Shown: one piece after another, positions 1-9,486 of the stretch
How the letters are laid out: each line of letters starts with the position of its first letter
How positions within the stretch are numbered: the first letter of the stretch is position 1
IMG/VR virus record: IMGVR_UViG_3300044733_001878
Coordinates: 1 to 42,168 of that record
DNA length: 42,168 nucleotides
Source: a virus
Direction: 5' to 3' (one strand)
The notes under the pieces: generated by a model
The model's database searches: none
What the model saw: the letters and a program-made list of their open reading frames with translations, nothing else
Told to the model about the DNA's origin: nothing
Made by a program: the position numbers and the translations under genes

Positions 1-797
1 AGAAGTTGGTTTTCTTGTTCTACCCTGGATAGTTTAATTCTGTCGTAGCGTTTACCACGACTAGCTTGGACAGGTTGTTCTTCTTCCATGCTTTCTTCTG
101 GCATAGGCTCTTCGCCCATACCATCATCCATAGGTGGTTCTTCACCCATGCCAGGATCCATGCCTTCTTCAGGCATAGGAGCTTCTTCACCGGGCATACC
201 ATCAGGTGGCATACCACCTTCCTCAGGTGGTGCTTCACCACCTTGCTGTGAGAGTTGTGTAAGAAATTGCCAAACATCCGTTTGTTGGAGTCCAGCTAAC
301 ACACCGTCAATAATGCCTTGTTGATCATTCATTCCTATAGTCCTTTGATATTTTTTAACTCCACCTTTAGACAGGCGGAGAAGTCCAAGATCCCGTTCTG
401 GTGTAGTTGCGCCGAGCAAACTAATCGGGTCTATCTTGTAATCACTAAGCCAAAGCTCTATTGATCTCCTTGGGAAACCACGAACTTTATCAGCAGCATG
501 TTTGAAGAACTTAAAAGTTGCTGTGATACACTTTCTTCCTGTTTTGAAGAATGGCTCAACCTTTAGGTTAGTAGCGTATCCAACAATCTCAGGTTGTTCA
601 CCTTCAGGGGCATCATCTTTGGTATGCCCTATGACAAGTGGTATCTCGTCACCAGTAGTACCCATGCGCTTATTGTTAACCTTAACTATCTCTGATAGTT
701 TCTTCTGGTCGAGCCGGATCACCACATTCCCCTTACCATCCTTAAGCTCATGCTCGTCCAGAATGGGAACATGGTGTTTAACAATCATTTCTTCCAT
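1..797 (-). CDS. Head maturation protease/scaffold fusion, N-terminal half (cut by window edge)
   Basis: The open frame starts at ATG 797 and overlaps the TAA of the preceding gene by one base (TAATG). A GAGGAG-like ribosome site precedes it. It runs off base 1 after 265 codons with no stop. Residues 1-150 resemble Mu gpI-type or DUF2213-like capsid proteases: a V-I-G-H segment near 55-58, P-R-R-S-I-E-L at 109-115 and I-S-L-L-G at 125-129. Residues 185-243 are an acidic Met/Pro/Glu-rich low-complexity stretch, and 250-265 begin a coiled coil, as in protease proteins that carry an internal scaffold. If the molecule is circular, the frame joins the open frame at 42168 exactly in phase, giving 563 residues, and the coiled coil continues across the join. 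The protease role is inferred from motif pattern and position after the portal; the catalytic residues are not established. Confidence 0.65.
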   Translation of the reverse strand, partial: MEEMIVKHHVPILDEHELKDGKGNVVIRLDQKKLSEIVKVNNKRMGTTGDEIPLVIGHTKDDAPEGEQPEIVGYATNLKVEPFFKTGRKCITATFKFFKHAADKVRGFPRRSIELWLSDYKIDPISLLGATTPERDLGLLRLSKGGVKKYQRTIGMNDQQGIIDGVLAGLQQTDVWQFLTQLSQQGGEAPPEEGGMPPDGMPGEEAPMPEEGMDPGMGEEPPMDDGMGEEPMPEESMEEEQPVQASRGKRYDRIKLSRVEQENQL

Positions 798-3700
798 TAA
801 GCTCCTCGCAGTTTTCTAATCATGTGTGTTAGGTTGGAGTCTTTTTCAAATCGTTTTACACCATCGTCTTTTGGTGCAAATTGTCCACCGTTGTAGTTTC
901 TTCCACGGAAGGTTACACCGTGTTTACCTGCACGGTACTGATCTTTAGCGTGTTCAGATTTAGCAAACTTTTGTGGCTGTGGCTGTGTTCGCATTTTATC
1001 CCACACCTTTCCTGCTTTGTTGTACTCCTTCTCTGCGGCTTTCGCAAAAGCCCGCAGTGAAGGTACACCATGTTTTAGCTCTGAACTGATGGCTTCTAAT
1101 GAAAAGTAATCGCCATCTTTAGCGTCTTCTATCAAGTGCTGTGCGTGTTCAGGTATCATTTTTTGCACTTGCAGGCTATCTATTAACTTTTTTAAACCAC
1201 TGCTTTGTAATACTGTTCGCGCATGTTCTTTGCAGTACATCTCTTTGCGGTTAGATTCACTAGTCATATCGTCATAGAGGCTAGGATCTTGTTGCAGTGA
1301 AGTTACAGCGCCTTCTATGTCTGACCACTTCGCATCTGGAATCAACTGTTGATATTTTGATAGATGCTCTGGCTTGATGTTCTGTAGGTCTTGGCTTAGT
1401 AAATCCCCAACAGGTGGTAACTCTCTGTTGGGTGTGTTGTGCTGTCGTAGAAATCCTTCTAAGATTCTTCGACTACGGTCAAATTTTATTTTGGCCTTGG
1501 TTGTGGTTTTGCGGGAGAGTTGCTGGGCTTTCCCTGCGCTGGGGCTTGTGCCATTGGTGGATGCCCCACTAGGATTGTTGGTAGGCCCGGCTTGGTTACT
1601 ATTCTGCTCATATTCACCTATAATATTTTGGTAAGCTTGTCGTGACTTAGGTAGAGCACCTGCACTGTTCCAATCACCATTATGACCTACAATTTCGCCT
1701 TGTCCAATGTTTTCTTCTACATTTAAGTTATTTAATGTAGCAAATTGGTCTACGGTGTTCCTCATTCCTCTATTTGGATCGTACACCACTACTCTAGTGT
1801 TTGTCTTTCCCGGTAGAAGAGTTTTGTAGTTTATACCTGCTGCAATTAGTTGTTCTCTTACTTCGCCCATGTCTGTTGAAGGGTGAACCATGTGGTACAA
1901 GCTGTCTGGACCTTTTGGATTTGGGTGGAACACAAGTACAGATTTCTTCTGTCCTGAGATACCATGCCAAGCACCTAGGTATTTTAATTTAAATGGGTCT
2001 GTGCCTTGTGGTGCTGTGTGTATGATTGATTCTTCAGAACCATTAGGCCAATCACCCACTGCGTTTTGTGCTGTGGTATTTACACCACCCTTAGCATTAA
2101 TTTGGTTACCAAGTGCACCTTGTGCTAGGTTCTTTCCACCTGGAGATTTAGCTACAGCGTTTGAGAATGGTTGATTAGTTCTAGTCGCAACAGGTGCCCC
2201 GGTCATACCACCGGGTGCTGGTTTAAACTGTGCAAATTTTACAACTCCCCTTCCTCTTCCGGGTAGTCTTGTCTTTCCTTTTCCTTTAGCTTGTTGGCGT
2301 GTTCTGTTAGATGGGTTGTCCATCGTGAACGGCTTCCTCGTAAGGTCGCTATTACTTTTTCCAAGGACGGCATAAGCCCTTGCGAGATTAGCTGCTGAGA
2401 AATTTTTTGGCACTCCTGCTCTGTTAGAGGGAGGTCCATTTGGGTTTTTCTTTGCATATGCATTAGCTTTATCCTTTGGTATTTCTGGCATAGGTTCGGG
2501 ATCCTCTCCCGCGCCTGTTACCATAGCGTCATAATGTTTTTTTGATGCGGATGTGTAGTTTTCCATACCCGCAGTTTTTACACCCATCCTAGTGCAAAAG
2601 TTTTTCCAATGATACCAACCTACAGCTTGTACTTGTTTGTTAGTTAATTTAAATTCATTAGCTGTAAAGTTATTTATTAAGTCAAAAACACCAGCTAATT
2701 GAGTTGGGGGAGTATCTATAAGTTTACCACTTTTATTTGTCATAGTACCTAGACCCCAAAGCATCCATCGTGTGAACCACAGATCCTTTGTTGGGTAACC
2801 ACCGTTGTATGACAAATCTTGATGAAAGTTTCCACCTTTAGGTCCAAATATATATGAACCCGATACACCTAGTTTGCCTTCTTTTATTTGATCTCTTAAA
2901 CCTGCTGGAGCAGCTTTTATAAATTTAGCTTCTGTTTTTTTTATAAATCTAACATAATCATCTTTTACATCTTCAATTGCCTTAGCCCGATTAAACGGGT
3001 TTTTAATACTTCTAGCTTCTTCCATATCAACTTGAAAAGAATTTTTACCATTTTCATCTGTTGCTAAAGAATACTTAGCCCATTCTTGTGCCATAAATGC
3101 TGCGCTATGGGATCCTTGTAAAAATGATGACAGTTGGTGATCACCATCTTTACCAAACGCAAGTGAGTAATTTTTTATAAATCTTAACATAGGATTTATA
3201 GACCCGCCTCGAGTTGTCCAATCTTTTTGAAGATCGTCAGAGGAGAACTGCATATTTTTTAAATCTTTTTTTAGTTGTTCTTTTTGCTTGTCTGACCAAG
3301 TGTTTGTTTCTGAACCTGTAGCAGCTTTGTCTGCCCAAGTATTTATCATTGTTTGATCATCCCCACGCTTGTGGTTGCGTGTAAGCGCGGAAAGACTAGG
3401 TTTTTTTAAAGCACCTTTTACTGTCATATCTAAGTCATCTTCTTGTGATTCCTTACCAGAAGGAATAACAAAATTAGGATCTAATGCCGCAAGCCTTATT
3501 TTTTCTATAGTGTTTGTAAAAATATTGTTTGCTTTAATATTGACAGATTTTAATTCGGCTTTTTCTTCTGATTCATCGTCATCTTTGTTATTTTTTTTTG
3601 GTGGTCTTAACTTTGCATCTTCGTCTTTTTGTATAAGTATGTCTCTATATTCAAGCCGAAGCCATTCTTTTTGAAGATGTATAGCTTTTCTTATGTTTTC

Positions 3701-5611
3701 TTTATCTTCACTTGCATACAGGAAATTTATATTTTTATAAAGTTCTGGATCTAGTATTTCCATAGAGTTTGATACAGCTTTAGCTCTTCCGTAAAGTCTA
3801 TTTTCGTGCTGTAAATGCAAAACCCCGTCTGGGTCGCTAGATTCATCTTGTTTAGTATTTATGTATGAAAATACGCTACGGTTTTGGCCATTCTTATCAG
3901 CTTTTTTTTCTTTAAGTGCCTGAAGATACATTTTAGTGGCAACCCCTAAATTAGCCCCAGGTTGCATTCCAAAACTTGTAGGTGCCATTAAAGCTTTAAA
4001 GCATGTTAAATATATATTTTGTTCATTTCCAGAAACATCTGTTGGGGGAACTGTGTCATTAAGTTCTTTTATTTTTTTCCACTCATTGTTATCTTTGTTT
4101 ACAAAATTTAACATTCTTATGATATTAGAATCCGTCTGAGCCATATCATCGTCATACCACAATGCACCAGAGTCTTGTGTGGCGTTATGTTCTTTTATTA
4201 GTTTATTTTTTTCACCTGCGTCTTTGTATTCTTTCCATTCGCCATTAGGTAAAATTAAAAATCCTTTATTGTTATTTCCTGAGGTTTTACCTTGGCCTTC
4301 TGAAAATAACGCTTGTGCTACATGATCTGTTGCAAAAGTTAAACCTAACGCAACTAGTGCACGCATACGCTCATCTTCAATTACAGCTTGTTCTTTATCT
4401 CCGGCTGGTCCTTTCTTCCTGGCTTCTACTAACTTAGCTTCCGCAAGTCGTTCGATTACACCACGACCGCCAAATTCATGGTAAAGTGCCATTTTTTCAG
4501 AAGATGAGTGATCTTTACCTATTGTAGTGCCGTCAATTAAATCCCATACTTCTTGGTGCATAACAGCGTGCCACATGCGTGTAAAATTTGCATTGTCTGT
4601 AGGGCTGTATCCACCTTTATTACTAAAATCTTGATCCAGCATATGTAATTGTTCGTTGGTAAATTCTCCGTTTTTACCCGCAGGCTGTAGGGGCATCATT
4701 GTGTCATCAGGTTTAGTGTTTTTAGCTAACCCAACAAAAGATGCCGCTCCCTTTATCATTCCCCTTACTACCGAAGGAAACATATCCACAGTTTGGGCTA
4801 CGGTTAGTTTACCACTTTCAGATTTAGTGTCAGACCCAAACCTATCTCCACCTGACATTTCTGGAAGTATTGATTTTCTTACTCTTTCGTGAATACCACT
4901 TAGTGAGGATTTAGTAACTTCCCATTTTGGGCTTAGTCTGGGTTTACCATTTTTGTCTAAAAGTGGTTTACCATCTTTATCTAGCAATGGCTTTTCTGAG
5001 CCTGCTTGTTTGTTTGCTATTTCTTGTCTCATTAAATCAAAGTATCTTGATTGTTGATACCTATCAGAAACTACAGGTGGCGCGTCCTTTAATATGTCGT
5101 GACTATCTAAATACAACAATGCATGAAGTTGAGTTTCATTAAGTCCGTGATCTATGCTGTTGATTTCATTAGCATGATCTTCAGACAGTCCTGTAGTTTT
5201 AAGGTTAACTTTAGCTTGTTTTTCTTTATCTACTCTGGAACCAAAAAAGTAATGGGTGTTATTTAAAATTGATAAAAGATGGTCTTTTTGCCCAATTCTA
5301 GAGCTTCTAAGTTTTGCGTATTCTCCGTTATCGTGACCTTTAGTTTTTAAAAAGTCTGTAATATTTTGATCATTGTCAGGTGGCGCAGCTTTTCCATAAG
5401 GAAGAAAATCAGTTTTTTTTCTGTCGTTATTAACTGAATCTGAACTATCTAATTGTGAATTCGCAAAATCTGCATGATTAGCGTTTTCTGGAGGAGTAAT
5501 ACCTTTAGTTGGAGTATTTGTTTCTAATTTTTTAAATTTTAATTTGTGGGAATACGCTAACTTTTTAAAAGCTATAACGCCGTCTATAAATTTGCCAAAT
5601 TGTGCACTCAT
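797..5611 (-). CDS. Very large virion-associated protein (1604 aa), function unknown
   Basis: This is the longest gene in the genome, starting at ATG 5611 after an AAGGTGAT site. It lies between the portal block and the protease, where Mu-like phages place the MuF/gp30 minor head protein, but it is far longer. No enzyme motif is certain. It is charged and largely hydrophilic. A duplicated short unit (D-G-K-P-L-L-D-K then N-G-K-P-R-L) lies near residue 220. A region near 1010-1030 reads N-K-Q-V-Q-A-V-G-W-Y-H-W-K, like a conserved segment of large polyvalent phage proteins. Residues 1250-1370 form a compact domain with V-L-V-F-H, L-P-G-K and V-V-V-Y-D strands. The C-terminus is basic and ends with a G-R-N-Y-N-G-G-Q-F-type stretch. 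A DNA-ejected internal protein or minor head protein is the likeliest role, by inference. The 2600-5600 part is visibly more AT-rich than the genes around it. Confidence 0.85.
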   Translation of the reverse strand: MSAQFGKFIDGVIAFKKLAYSHKLKFKKLETNTPTKGITPPENANHADFANSQLDSSDSVNNDRKKTDFLPYGKAAPPDNDQNITDFLKTKGHDNGEYAKLRSSRIGQKDHLLSILNNTHYFFGSRVDKEKQAKVNLKTTGLSEDHANEINSIDHGLNETQLHALLYLDSHDILKDAPPVVSDRYQQSRYFDLMRQEIANKQAGSEKPLLDKDGKPLLDKNGKPRLSPKWEVTKSSLSGIHERVRKSILPEMSGGDRFGSDTKSESGKLTVAQTVDMFPSVVRGMIKGAASFVGLAKNTKPDDTMMPLQPAGKNGEFTNEQLHMLDQDFSNKGGYSPTDNANFTRMWHAVMHQEVWDLIDGTTIGKDHSSSEKMALYHEFGGRGVIERLAEAKLVEARKKGPAGDKEQAVIEDERMRALVALGLTFATDHVAQALFSEGQGKTSGNNNKGFLILPNGEWKEYKDAGEKNKLIKEHNATQDSGALWYDDDMAQTDSNIIRMLNFVNKDNNEWKKIKELNDTVPPTDVSGNEQNIYLTCFKALMAPTSFGMQPGANLGVATKMYLQALKEKKADKNGQNRSVFSYINTKQDESSDPDGVLHLQHENRLYGRAKAVSNSMEILDPELYKNINFLYASEDKENIRKAIHLQKEWLRLEYRDILIQKDEDAKLRPPKKNNKDDDESEEKAELKSVNIKANNIFTNTIEKIRLAALDPNFVIPSGKESQEDDLDMTVKGALKKPSLSALTRNHKRGDDQTMINTWADKAATGSETNTWSDKQKEQLKKDLKNMQFSSDDLQKDWTTRGGSINPMLRFIKNYSLAFGKDGDHQLSSFLQGSHSAAFMAQEWAKYSLATDENGKNSFQVDMEEARSIKNPFNRAKAIEDVKDDYVRFIKKTEAKFIKAAPAGLRDQIKEGKLGVSGSYIFGPKGGNFHQDLSYNGGYPTKDLWFTRWMLWGLGTMTNKSGKLIDTPPTQLAGVFDLINNFTANEFKLTNKQVQAVGWYHWKNFCTRMGVKTAGMENYTSASKKHYDAMVTGAGEDPEPMPEIPKDKANAYAKKNPNGPPSNRAGVPKNFSAANLARAYAVLGKSNSDLTRKPFTMDNPSNRTRQQAKGKGKTRLPGRGRGVVKFAQFKPAPGGMTGAPVATRTNQPFSNAVAKSPGGKNLAQGALGNQINAKGGVNTTAQNAVGDWPNGSEESIIHTAPQGTDPFKLKYLGAWHGISGQKKSVLVFHPNPKGPDSLYHMVHPSTDMGEVREQLIAAGINYKTLLPGKTNTRVVVYDPNRGMRNTVDQFATLNNLNVEENIGQGEIVGHNGDWNSAGALPKSRQAYQNIIGEYEQNSNQAGPTNNPSGASTNGTSPSAGKAQQLSRKTTTKAKIKFDRSRRILEGFLRQHNTPNRELPPVGDLLSQDLQNIKPEHLSKYQQLIPDAKWSDIEGAVTSLQQDPSLYDDMTSESNRKEMYCKEHARTVLQSSGLKKLIDSLQVQKMIPEHAQHLIEDAKDGDYFSLEAISSELKHGVPSLRAFAKAAEKEYNKAGKVWDKMRTQPQPQKFAKSEHAKDQYRAGKHGVTFRGRNYNGGQFAPKDDGVKRFEKDSNLTHMIRKLRGA

Positions 5612-5623
5612 TACATCACCTTT

Positions 5624-7129
5624 TTATTTGCGTAATCGTCCGCCTAGGCGTGGAAATAAGGGTTTTCTTTGTTGAGTTGGCTGTTGGATCGGTTTAGGCG
5701 GATTTGCCTCAGGAATAGGCGTATTTGAGGCTTTAATCGTGTCTGTTATAGGGCTAGACTTCTTGATTTTAGGCATCTTGTTTACACCCTCTATACTTGG
5801 TGTAAATTTTGGAGAAGTCGTTGAACCTCTAAGGCCTGAAGATGGGGGGGCAATTGGCCTAATTGGCATGCGTTGTGGTTTAGGTGCAAAACTTGGATTT
5901 GGTTTAAGGGTGGGCGGGGCTGGCATTTTTGCATCTTGGGGTTTAACACCTAAAATGTCTTCCCCTCCACGCATTAAAGGGTATCCATCATTTAATTTTT
6001 GCGGTTCCCCTGGGTCATTCCATATGGGTTTAGGGCCTGCTGGTGGGGCTTTAGGTGTAAAGTTAACATCAGGTGCAGGTAAACCTAATGGGTTGTCTGG
6101 TCCTGGTATACCTGCTGGTGGGTATTGTTCTTCAACATCTAAGCTGCCTTCTGAGTCAGGAGGGCCTAAGACTCTATCCCTAGTAACCTTCATCGCCTGT
6201 GCTTGTTTTTGACCTTCTGGTGTGTTAAACCACTGCTCATCCGTCATTCCATATCTACCAGCGGGTCTAGGGGCCATCTGACCGGATGCTTGGAGTTCCG
6301 CAGTAGTTTGTTGTCCACCGGGTAGGCTAGATATTTTAGGCCTCTGTGCTGCGGCACCACCTAATGAGCCACCACCCATATCAACATTTCCGTTATATCC
6401 TGAATTTGGTTTGTTAACCGAATCGTCGTACAGTTTTTTAGCTCTTTCAGACTTCCATTGATACTCAGTTGGTGCAGGTGTAGCTTGTGCAACAGGTGGG
6501 GGTGTAGGTGCTGCAACAGGTGCAGGTAGTTTTTTTGGCCCAGCGTAGTTTACGCCGCCCTCATCTCTAGAAAATTTAGGTTCGCCGTTTTTAATTTCTA
6601 ATTTCCGTCTTTCACCTGAGATATCTACTCTATTGGATGGATTAACTGTATTAACACCTTTAGGCTGGAACTGTTCCCCCCTAGCTCTTGCTTCAGCACC
6701 CTCTCGTTTAATATCTGCCATAACTTGATTGTGCTGTGCATGTTGAGCAGATTCAGACCTTGTGTCTCTGGTATTAACACCTGGAGTGCCAAGTTTATAC
6801 CCATTAGCATCAAGCATACCTGCGCGAATCATTGCATTGCCAGTACCGGGCCCACCTCGTGCAATCTGCTCTTGATCAACAGCTATCTCAGTATCTTTTT
6901 GTAGCTTATTACCGTAGTTTACGCCTCCGTAAACTGTGTCTATGCTTTGTTGAGGTATAGGGTTATTTTTTAACCACGCAGCTTGAGCTTCTCTACCAGC
7001 GTGTGTGGTAGGATCGTTGTATATTTGCTGGCCTCTGTAGTTAGCGCCTTGTTGTCTTACATTTTGTAAGTGTTGTGCATTTGACGCAGCTTGACCGGGA
7101 ACGCCTAAACCGTTTTCTCTTAGTGGCAT
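5624..7129 (-). CDS. Proline/glycine-rich disordered structural protein (501 aa)
   Basis: The start at ATG 7129 follows an AAGGAAA site. It lies 12 bases before the 1604-residue gene and just after the small basic gene, inside the head operon. Composition is dominated by Pro, Gly, Ala, Gln and Asn. There are many P-x-P runs, a V-A-A-P-T-P-P-P segment near 200, and a basic tail ending R-L-G-G-R-L-R-K. The N-terminal 110 residues (Q-Q-G-A-N-Y-R-G-Q-Q-I-Y-N) are less proline-rich and may fold. No catalytic motif or transmembrane segment is visible. Its position suggests a minor head or connector-associated component, or a flexible linker protein. I do not recognise a family. Confidence 0.8.
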   Translation of the reverse strand: MPLRENGLGVPGQAASNAQHLQNVRQQGANYRGQQIYNDPTTHAGREAQAAWLKNNPIPQQSIDTVYGGVNYGNKLQKDTEIAVDQEQIARGGPGTGNAMIRAGMLDANGYKLGTPGVNTRDTRSESAQHAQHNQVMADIKREGAEARARGEQFQPKGVNTVNPSNRVDISGERRKLEIKNGEPKFSRDEGGVNYAGPKKLPAPVAAPTPPPVAQATPAPTEYQWKSERAKKLYDDSVNKPNSGYNGNVDMGGGSLGGAAAQRPKISSLPGGQQTTAELQASGQMAPRPAGRYGMTDEQWFNTPEGQKQAQAMKVTRDRVLGPPDSEGSLDVEEQYPPAGIPGPDNPLGLPAPDVNFTPKAPPAGPKPIWNDPGEPQKLNDGYPLMRGGEDILGVKPQDAKMPAPPTLKPNPSFAPKPQRMPIRPIAPPSSGLRGSTTSPKFTPSIEGVNKMPKIKKSSPITDTIKASNTPIPEANPPKPIQQPTQQRKPLFPRLGGRLRK

Positions 7130-7146
7130 TGTGTTTTCCTTAGTTG

Positions 7147-7473
7147 TTAGCAGGGGCCAGAAGATCCGTCTTTGCGCTTGCCCCAGTTAGGTAGATGTGT
7201 GTTTGTGCCTGAGGGTTCTGAACCTGCTTCGTATTTAATTTTTGGTACTTTAGATTTAGGCCCAAAAGCTCTTTGGTATTGATCCCTAGGTCTACCTTTG
7301 CCTGTCATTGCGGTATAGTCGTTCCAAGCTCTAGCTTGTGAGTTTTTATTTTTAGTCCTTCTTACTTGATCTTTAATAGTCTCACCCTTTTCAGGAATAT
7401 CATCTTTTTTAGGCACTTTTGTGTCTTTTTTAGTTTGAAACTTTTTGTACTTGTCCTTCTTAGACTCTTCCAT
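7147..7473 (-). CDS. Small basic protein downstream of portal (108 aa)
   Basis: An upstream in-frame ATG exists at 7524, but an AGGAG site ending 7 bases before ATG 7473 favours the shorter start (M-E-E-S-K-K-D-K). The N-terminal 50 residues are almost entirely Lys, Asp, Glu, Thr and Pro (K-K-D-T-K-V-P-K-K-D), so probably disordered. The middle has an R-A-W-N-D-Y-T-A-M-T-G-K-G-R-P-R-D-Q-Y segment and the tail is glycine-rich. It sits between portal and proline-rich gene, so a virion or assembly role is likely, but no family is recognised. Confidence 0.7.
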   Translation of the reverse strand: MEESKKDKYKKFQTKKDTKVPKKDDIPEKGETIKDQVRRTKNKNSQARAWNDYTAMTGKGRPRDQYQRAFGPKSKVPKIKYEAGSEPSGTNTHLPNWGKRKDGSSGPC

Positions 7474-7521
7474 TGCAAAACTCCTAAGGTTGTAAATAGA
7501 ACACGAAACATTAAAATTACA

Positions 7522-7558
7522 CACAAGGGCAGGGGGCTTTATGCCCCCGCGCCTTGTG
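7522..7558 (-). terminator. Strong stem-loop spanning the portal stop codon
   Basis: Outer arms CACAAGG (7522-7528) and CCTTGTG (7552-7558) and inner arms GGGGGC (7532-7537) and GCCCCC (7543-7548) make a very stable hairpin. The loop holds the portal TAA (7539-7541). There is no long U-tract, so it may attenuate transcription, stabilise the upstream mRNA end or adjust portal-to-downstream gene ratios rather than terminate fully. Confidence 0.5.
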
Positions 7559-9014
7559 CCCCGTCCGGTGTAGGATTTTGAGTCGCTTCTGCACCTTGTT
7601 CAGGCACAGGCCCTGGTTGCCCTTGTGTTGGCACACCTGTTGGCTGACTTCCCATTGTGGACGGGTTTAGTGGCATATTTTGTGCTAATATCGCATGACC
7701 TGGTTGTGGTCGGCTCAAGCCTAGAATAGCCCTAAGTTCATCTTCATCGAGTGTTCCACCCATCTGGTAGAACGCCTGTGCTGCTTGTAGGGTTTCCCCT
7801 GCATTAGGCTTATCAATGTCGAATACCCAGCGTATCTGCGGTAGTCCGGGGAAGTTATATTTTTGAAGAACCGCAACAAGTTCTTCTGTAAGTGTGTCTT
7901 GTAGATTTAGCGCGTCATATCGCACCATCCTAGAGTGCGTATCGCCGATCTCCTGTGCCTCTCCTGAGGTCATTTCATTGTCATCCGCACCTTTTATAAA
8001 CCTTCTAATCTGTTGATCAAAATAAGCCGTAATAAGGTCGTACAATAGCTGTGCGCCAGCGGGGGATGGGTCGATTCTTTCGATCCCAGGACCCGCAGTT
8101 GAGTTGTCACGGTATCTAGGGAATAGAATTGTGTTGTTTCGCATTTGCTCTTCGGCACACTGTTTAACTTCTGCTAGTGATTGTGGGTTACCCGCCTCAA
8201 AGTAATACACTGTGAGTCCGCCCGCGCCGATTCTTTCTAGGTAGTCCATTAAGAATGTGAGTACTTGTGAGCGAAGATACCACAACCAATAAATCTTACT
8301 GCGGATGCCTACGCCATGAATACCACCAGCTAATTCCCCCTCATAGAAATCTGCGTCTTCTGGTTCGTGTTTGTGGATTATTATTTGTTCGCGCTCATCA
8401 GGTGTGAAGAAGTGTGCTCTTCCACGGTCTGTAATAGCCCAACTACCGTCAAAAGTAGCGTGCACTAGGATTCCAGCTTGGCCTGAATACCGGAATACAA
8501 GTTTATCACCGTTGATAGGTTTAAAATCCTTAACCAACATACGGCGTTTCTTTGTGGTGAAATCCCACTCGTAATTAAGCTGAACGGCGTACCTGCCATA
8601 GAACATAGCTTCTAACAGGTGCATCATTAATTGCTGTAATCTTGGAGTTTGTTTGATTATGTCGGTTAGTTCTTTAGCTGCTTCTGTTTGTGCAGTATCT
8701 TCTGGGTTTTGTGGCTCTAAATGCCAACCTAGTTGCGAGGTAGGCATCTGTCTAGACCGTATACATTCCATAATCACAGGGTCACGCCGCATCGCAAGGG
8801 TGTTTTTAGCACTGTGTCTTAGTGCTTCGTCAAATGTGTAACGGTATGTGCGTGAGGCCCAATTTACGACCTGACTAAATGTCATGAAGTGTGGTAATGG
8901 TTGACCACCATCTCCAGGTACACGGCCTTCCTTCATCTCTGCCTGTGGGAAGTCGTAACCACGCTCTTGTGGTATTTGTGCAAATGGATCAGGTATTACA
9001 TCATCATTAGCCAT
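7539..9014 (-). CDS. Phage portal protein, DUF935/Mu gp29-like (491 aa)
   Basis: The portal forms the dodecameric DNA channel at the capsid vertex. Evidence is the family pattern: G-V-G-I-R-S-K-I-Y-W-L-W near 240-250, then a long segment with L-E-R-I-G-A-G-G and E-A-G-N-P-Q-S, then I-L-F-P-R near 290, A-G-A-Q-L-L near 315, and Y-F-D-Q-Q-I-R-R-F-I-K-G near 330, as in DUF935 portals. The length is usual for the family. The C-terminal 60 residues are a Pro/Gln/Gly-rich tail. Start ATG 9014 overlaps the end of the ASCH gene by 8 bases, so translation is probably coupled. It is separated from the large terminase by the rightward methyltransferase unit and the non-coding region, which is unusual, since the two are normally adjacent. 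Confidence 0.9.
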   Translation of the reverse strand: MANDDVIPDPFAQIPQERGYDFPQAEMKEGRVPGDGGQPLPHFMTFSQVVNWASRTYRYTFDEALRHSAKNTLAMRRDPVIMECIRSRQMPTSQLGWHLEPQNPEDTAQTEAAKELTDIIKQTPRLQQLMMHLLEAMFYGRYAVQLNYEWDFTTKKRRMLVKDFKPINGDKLVFRYSGQAGILVHATFDGSWAITDRGRAHFFTPDEREQIIIHKHEPEDADFYEGELAGGIHGVGIRSKIYWLWYLRSQVLTFLMDYLERIGAGGLTVYYFEAGNPQSLAEVKQCAEEQMRNNTILFPRYRDNSTAGPGIERIDPSPAGAQLLYDLITAYFDQQIRRFIKGADDNEMTSGEAQEIGDTHSRMVRYDALNLQDTLTEELVAVLQKYNFPGLPQIRWVFDIDKPNAGETLQAAQAFYQMGGTLDEDELRAILGLSRPQPGHAILAQNMPLNPSTMGSQPTGVPTQGQPGPVPEQGAEATQNPTPDGAQGAGA

Positions 9015-9456
9015 TATTTATTTTTCTCGCAACATTGCCTCTTGATGTAACTGGAACTGGCGTAATCGAAGAGACATTGTTAAATGGGTATCCCCATTTT
9101 GTTGTTGGTGCGGGTTTTCCCTTTTTAGGTTTAGCTTTACCTATGTAGTGTTTAGAATCTTTACCAACTCTGTGCTTTTCAAAATCTAAATCAAAACTTT
9201 TCTCGTCTTCGTAGTGAACAGGTTCACCTACAGTTGCGTACCCAACTAAATGTGCTTTACCTTTACCTGTTCTAATAATTCCCATTTGTCTACCAACATA
9301 TGGGTGAAGAGATTTAGAGTTTCTAGTTTCAATAGTTTTCTCGCCGCTTAATATCTGATCAGTGAATGGCTGGCTTTTGTCGTTTACATTAATGCCGTGT
9401 GTAATAGCGATAGAGCCATCACTCCTTCGTACAAATTGTAAATTAGAATCCTGCAT
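9007..9456 (-). CDS. ASCH/PUA-like domain protein, first gene of the late operon (149 aa)
   Basis: Residues 27-100 show an ASCH-like pattern: F-T-D-Q-I-L-S-G-E-K-T-I-E-T-R-N, then P-Y-V-G-R-Q-M-G-I-I-R-T-G-K-G, H-L-V-G-Y-A-T-V-G-E-P, and near the end K-W-G-Y-P-F-x-N-V. ASCH domains are PUA-related folds proposed to bind RNA or modified nucleobases, and some are nucleases or deaminase-like enzymes. The gene starts at ATG 9456 directly behind a GC-rich hairpin and overlaps the portal by 8 bases. Related domains occur inside larger phage proteins; here it stands alone. Its role in a structural operon is unknown; RNA binding or autoregulation is an inference. Confidence 0.75.
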   Translation of the reverse strand: MQDSNLQFVRRSDGSIAITHGINVNDKSQPFTDQILSGEKTIETRNSKSLHPYVGRQMGIIRTGKGKAHLVGYATVGEPVHYEDEKSFDLDFEKHRVGKDSKHYIGKAKPKKGKPAPTTKWGYPFNNVSSITPVPVTSRGNVARKINNG

Positions 9457-9461
9457 AATAT

Positions 9462-9486
9462 GGACCCCCGCCGTTAAGCGGGGGCC
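9462..9486 (-). promoter_or_regulatory. GC-rich leader hairpin before the ASCH gene
   Basis: Arms CCCCCGC (465-471 of 9xxx) and GCGGGGG (478-484), with flanking GG/CC pairs, form a hairpin ending about six bases before ATG 9456 in the leftward transcript. The only G-rich ribosome-site candidate lies in its 3' arm, so folding would hide it. It could equally stop rightward readthrough toward the methyltransferase. Confidence 0.5.
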
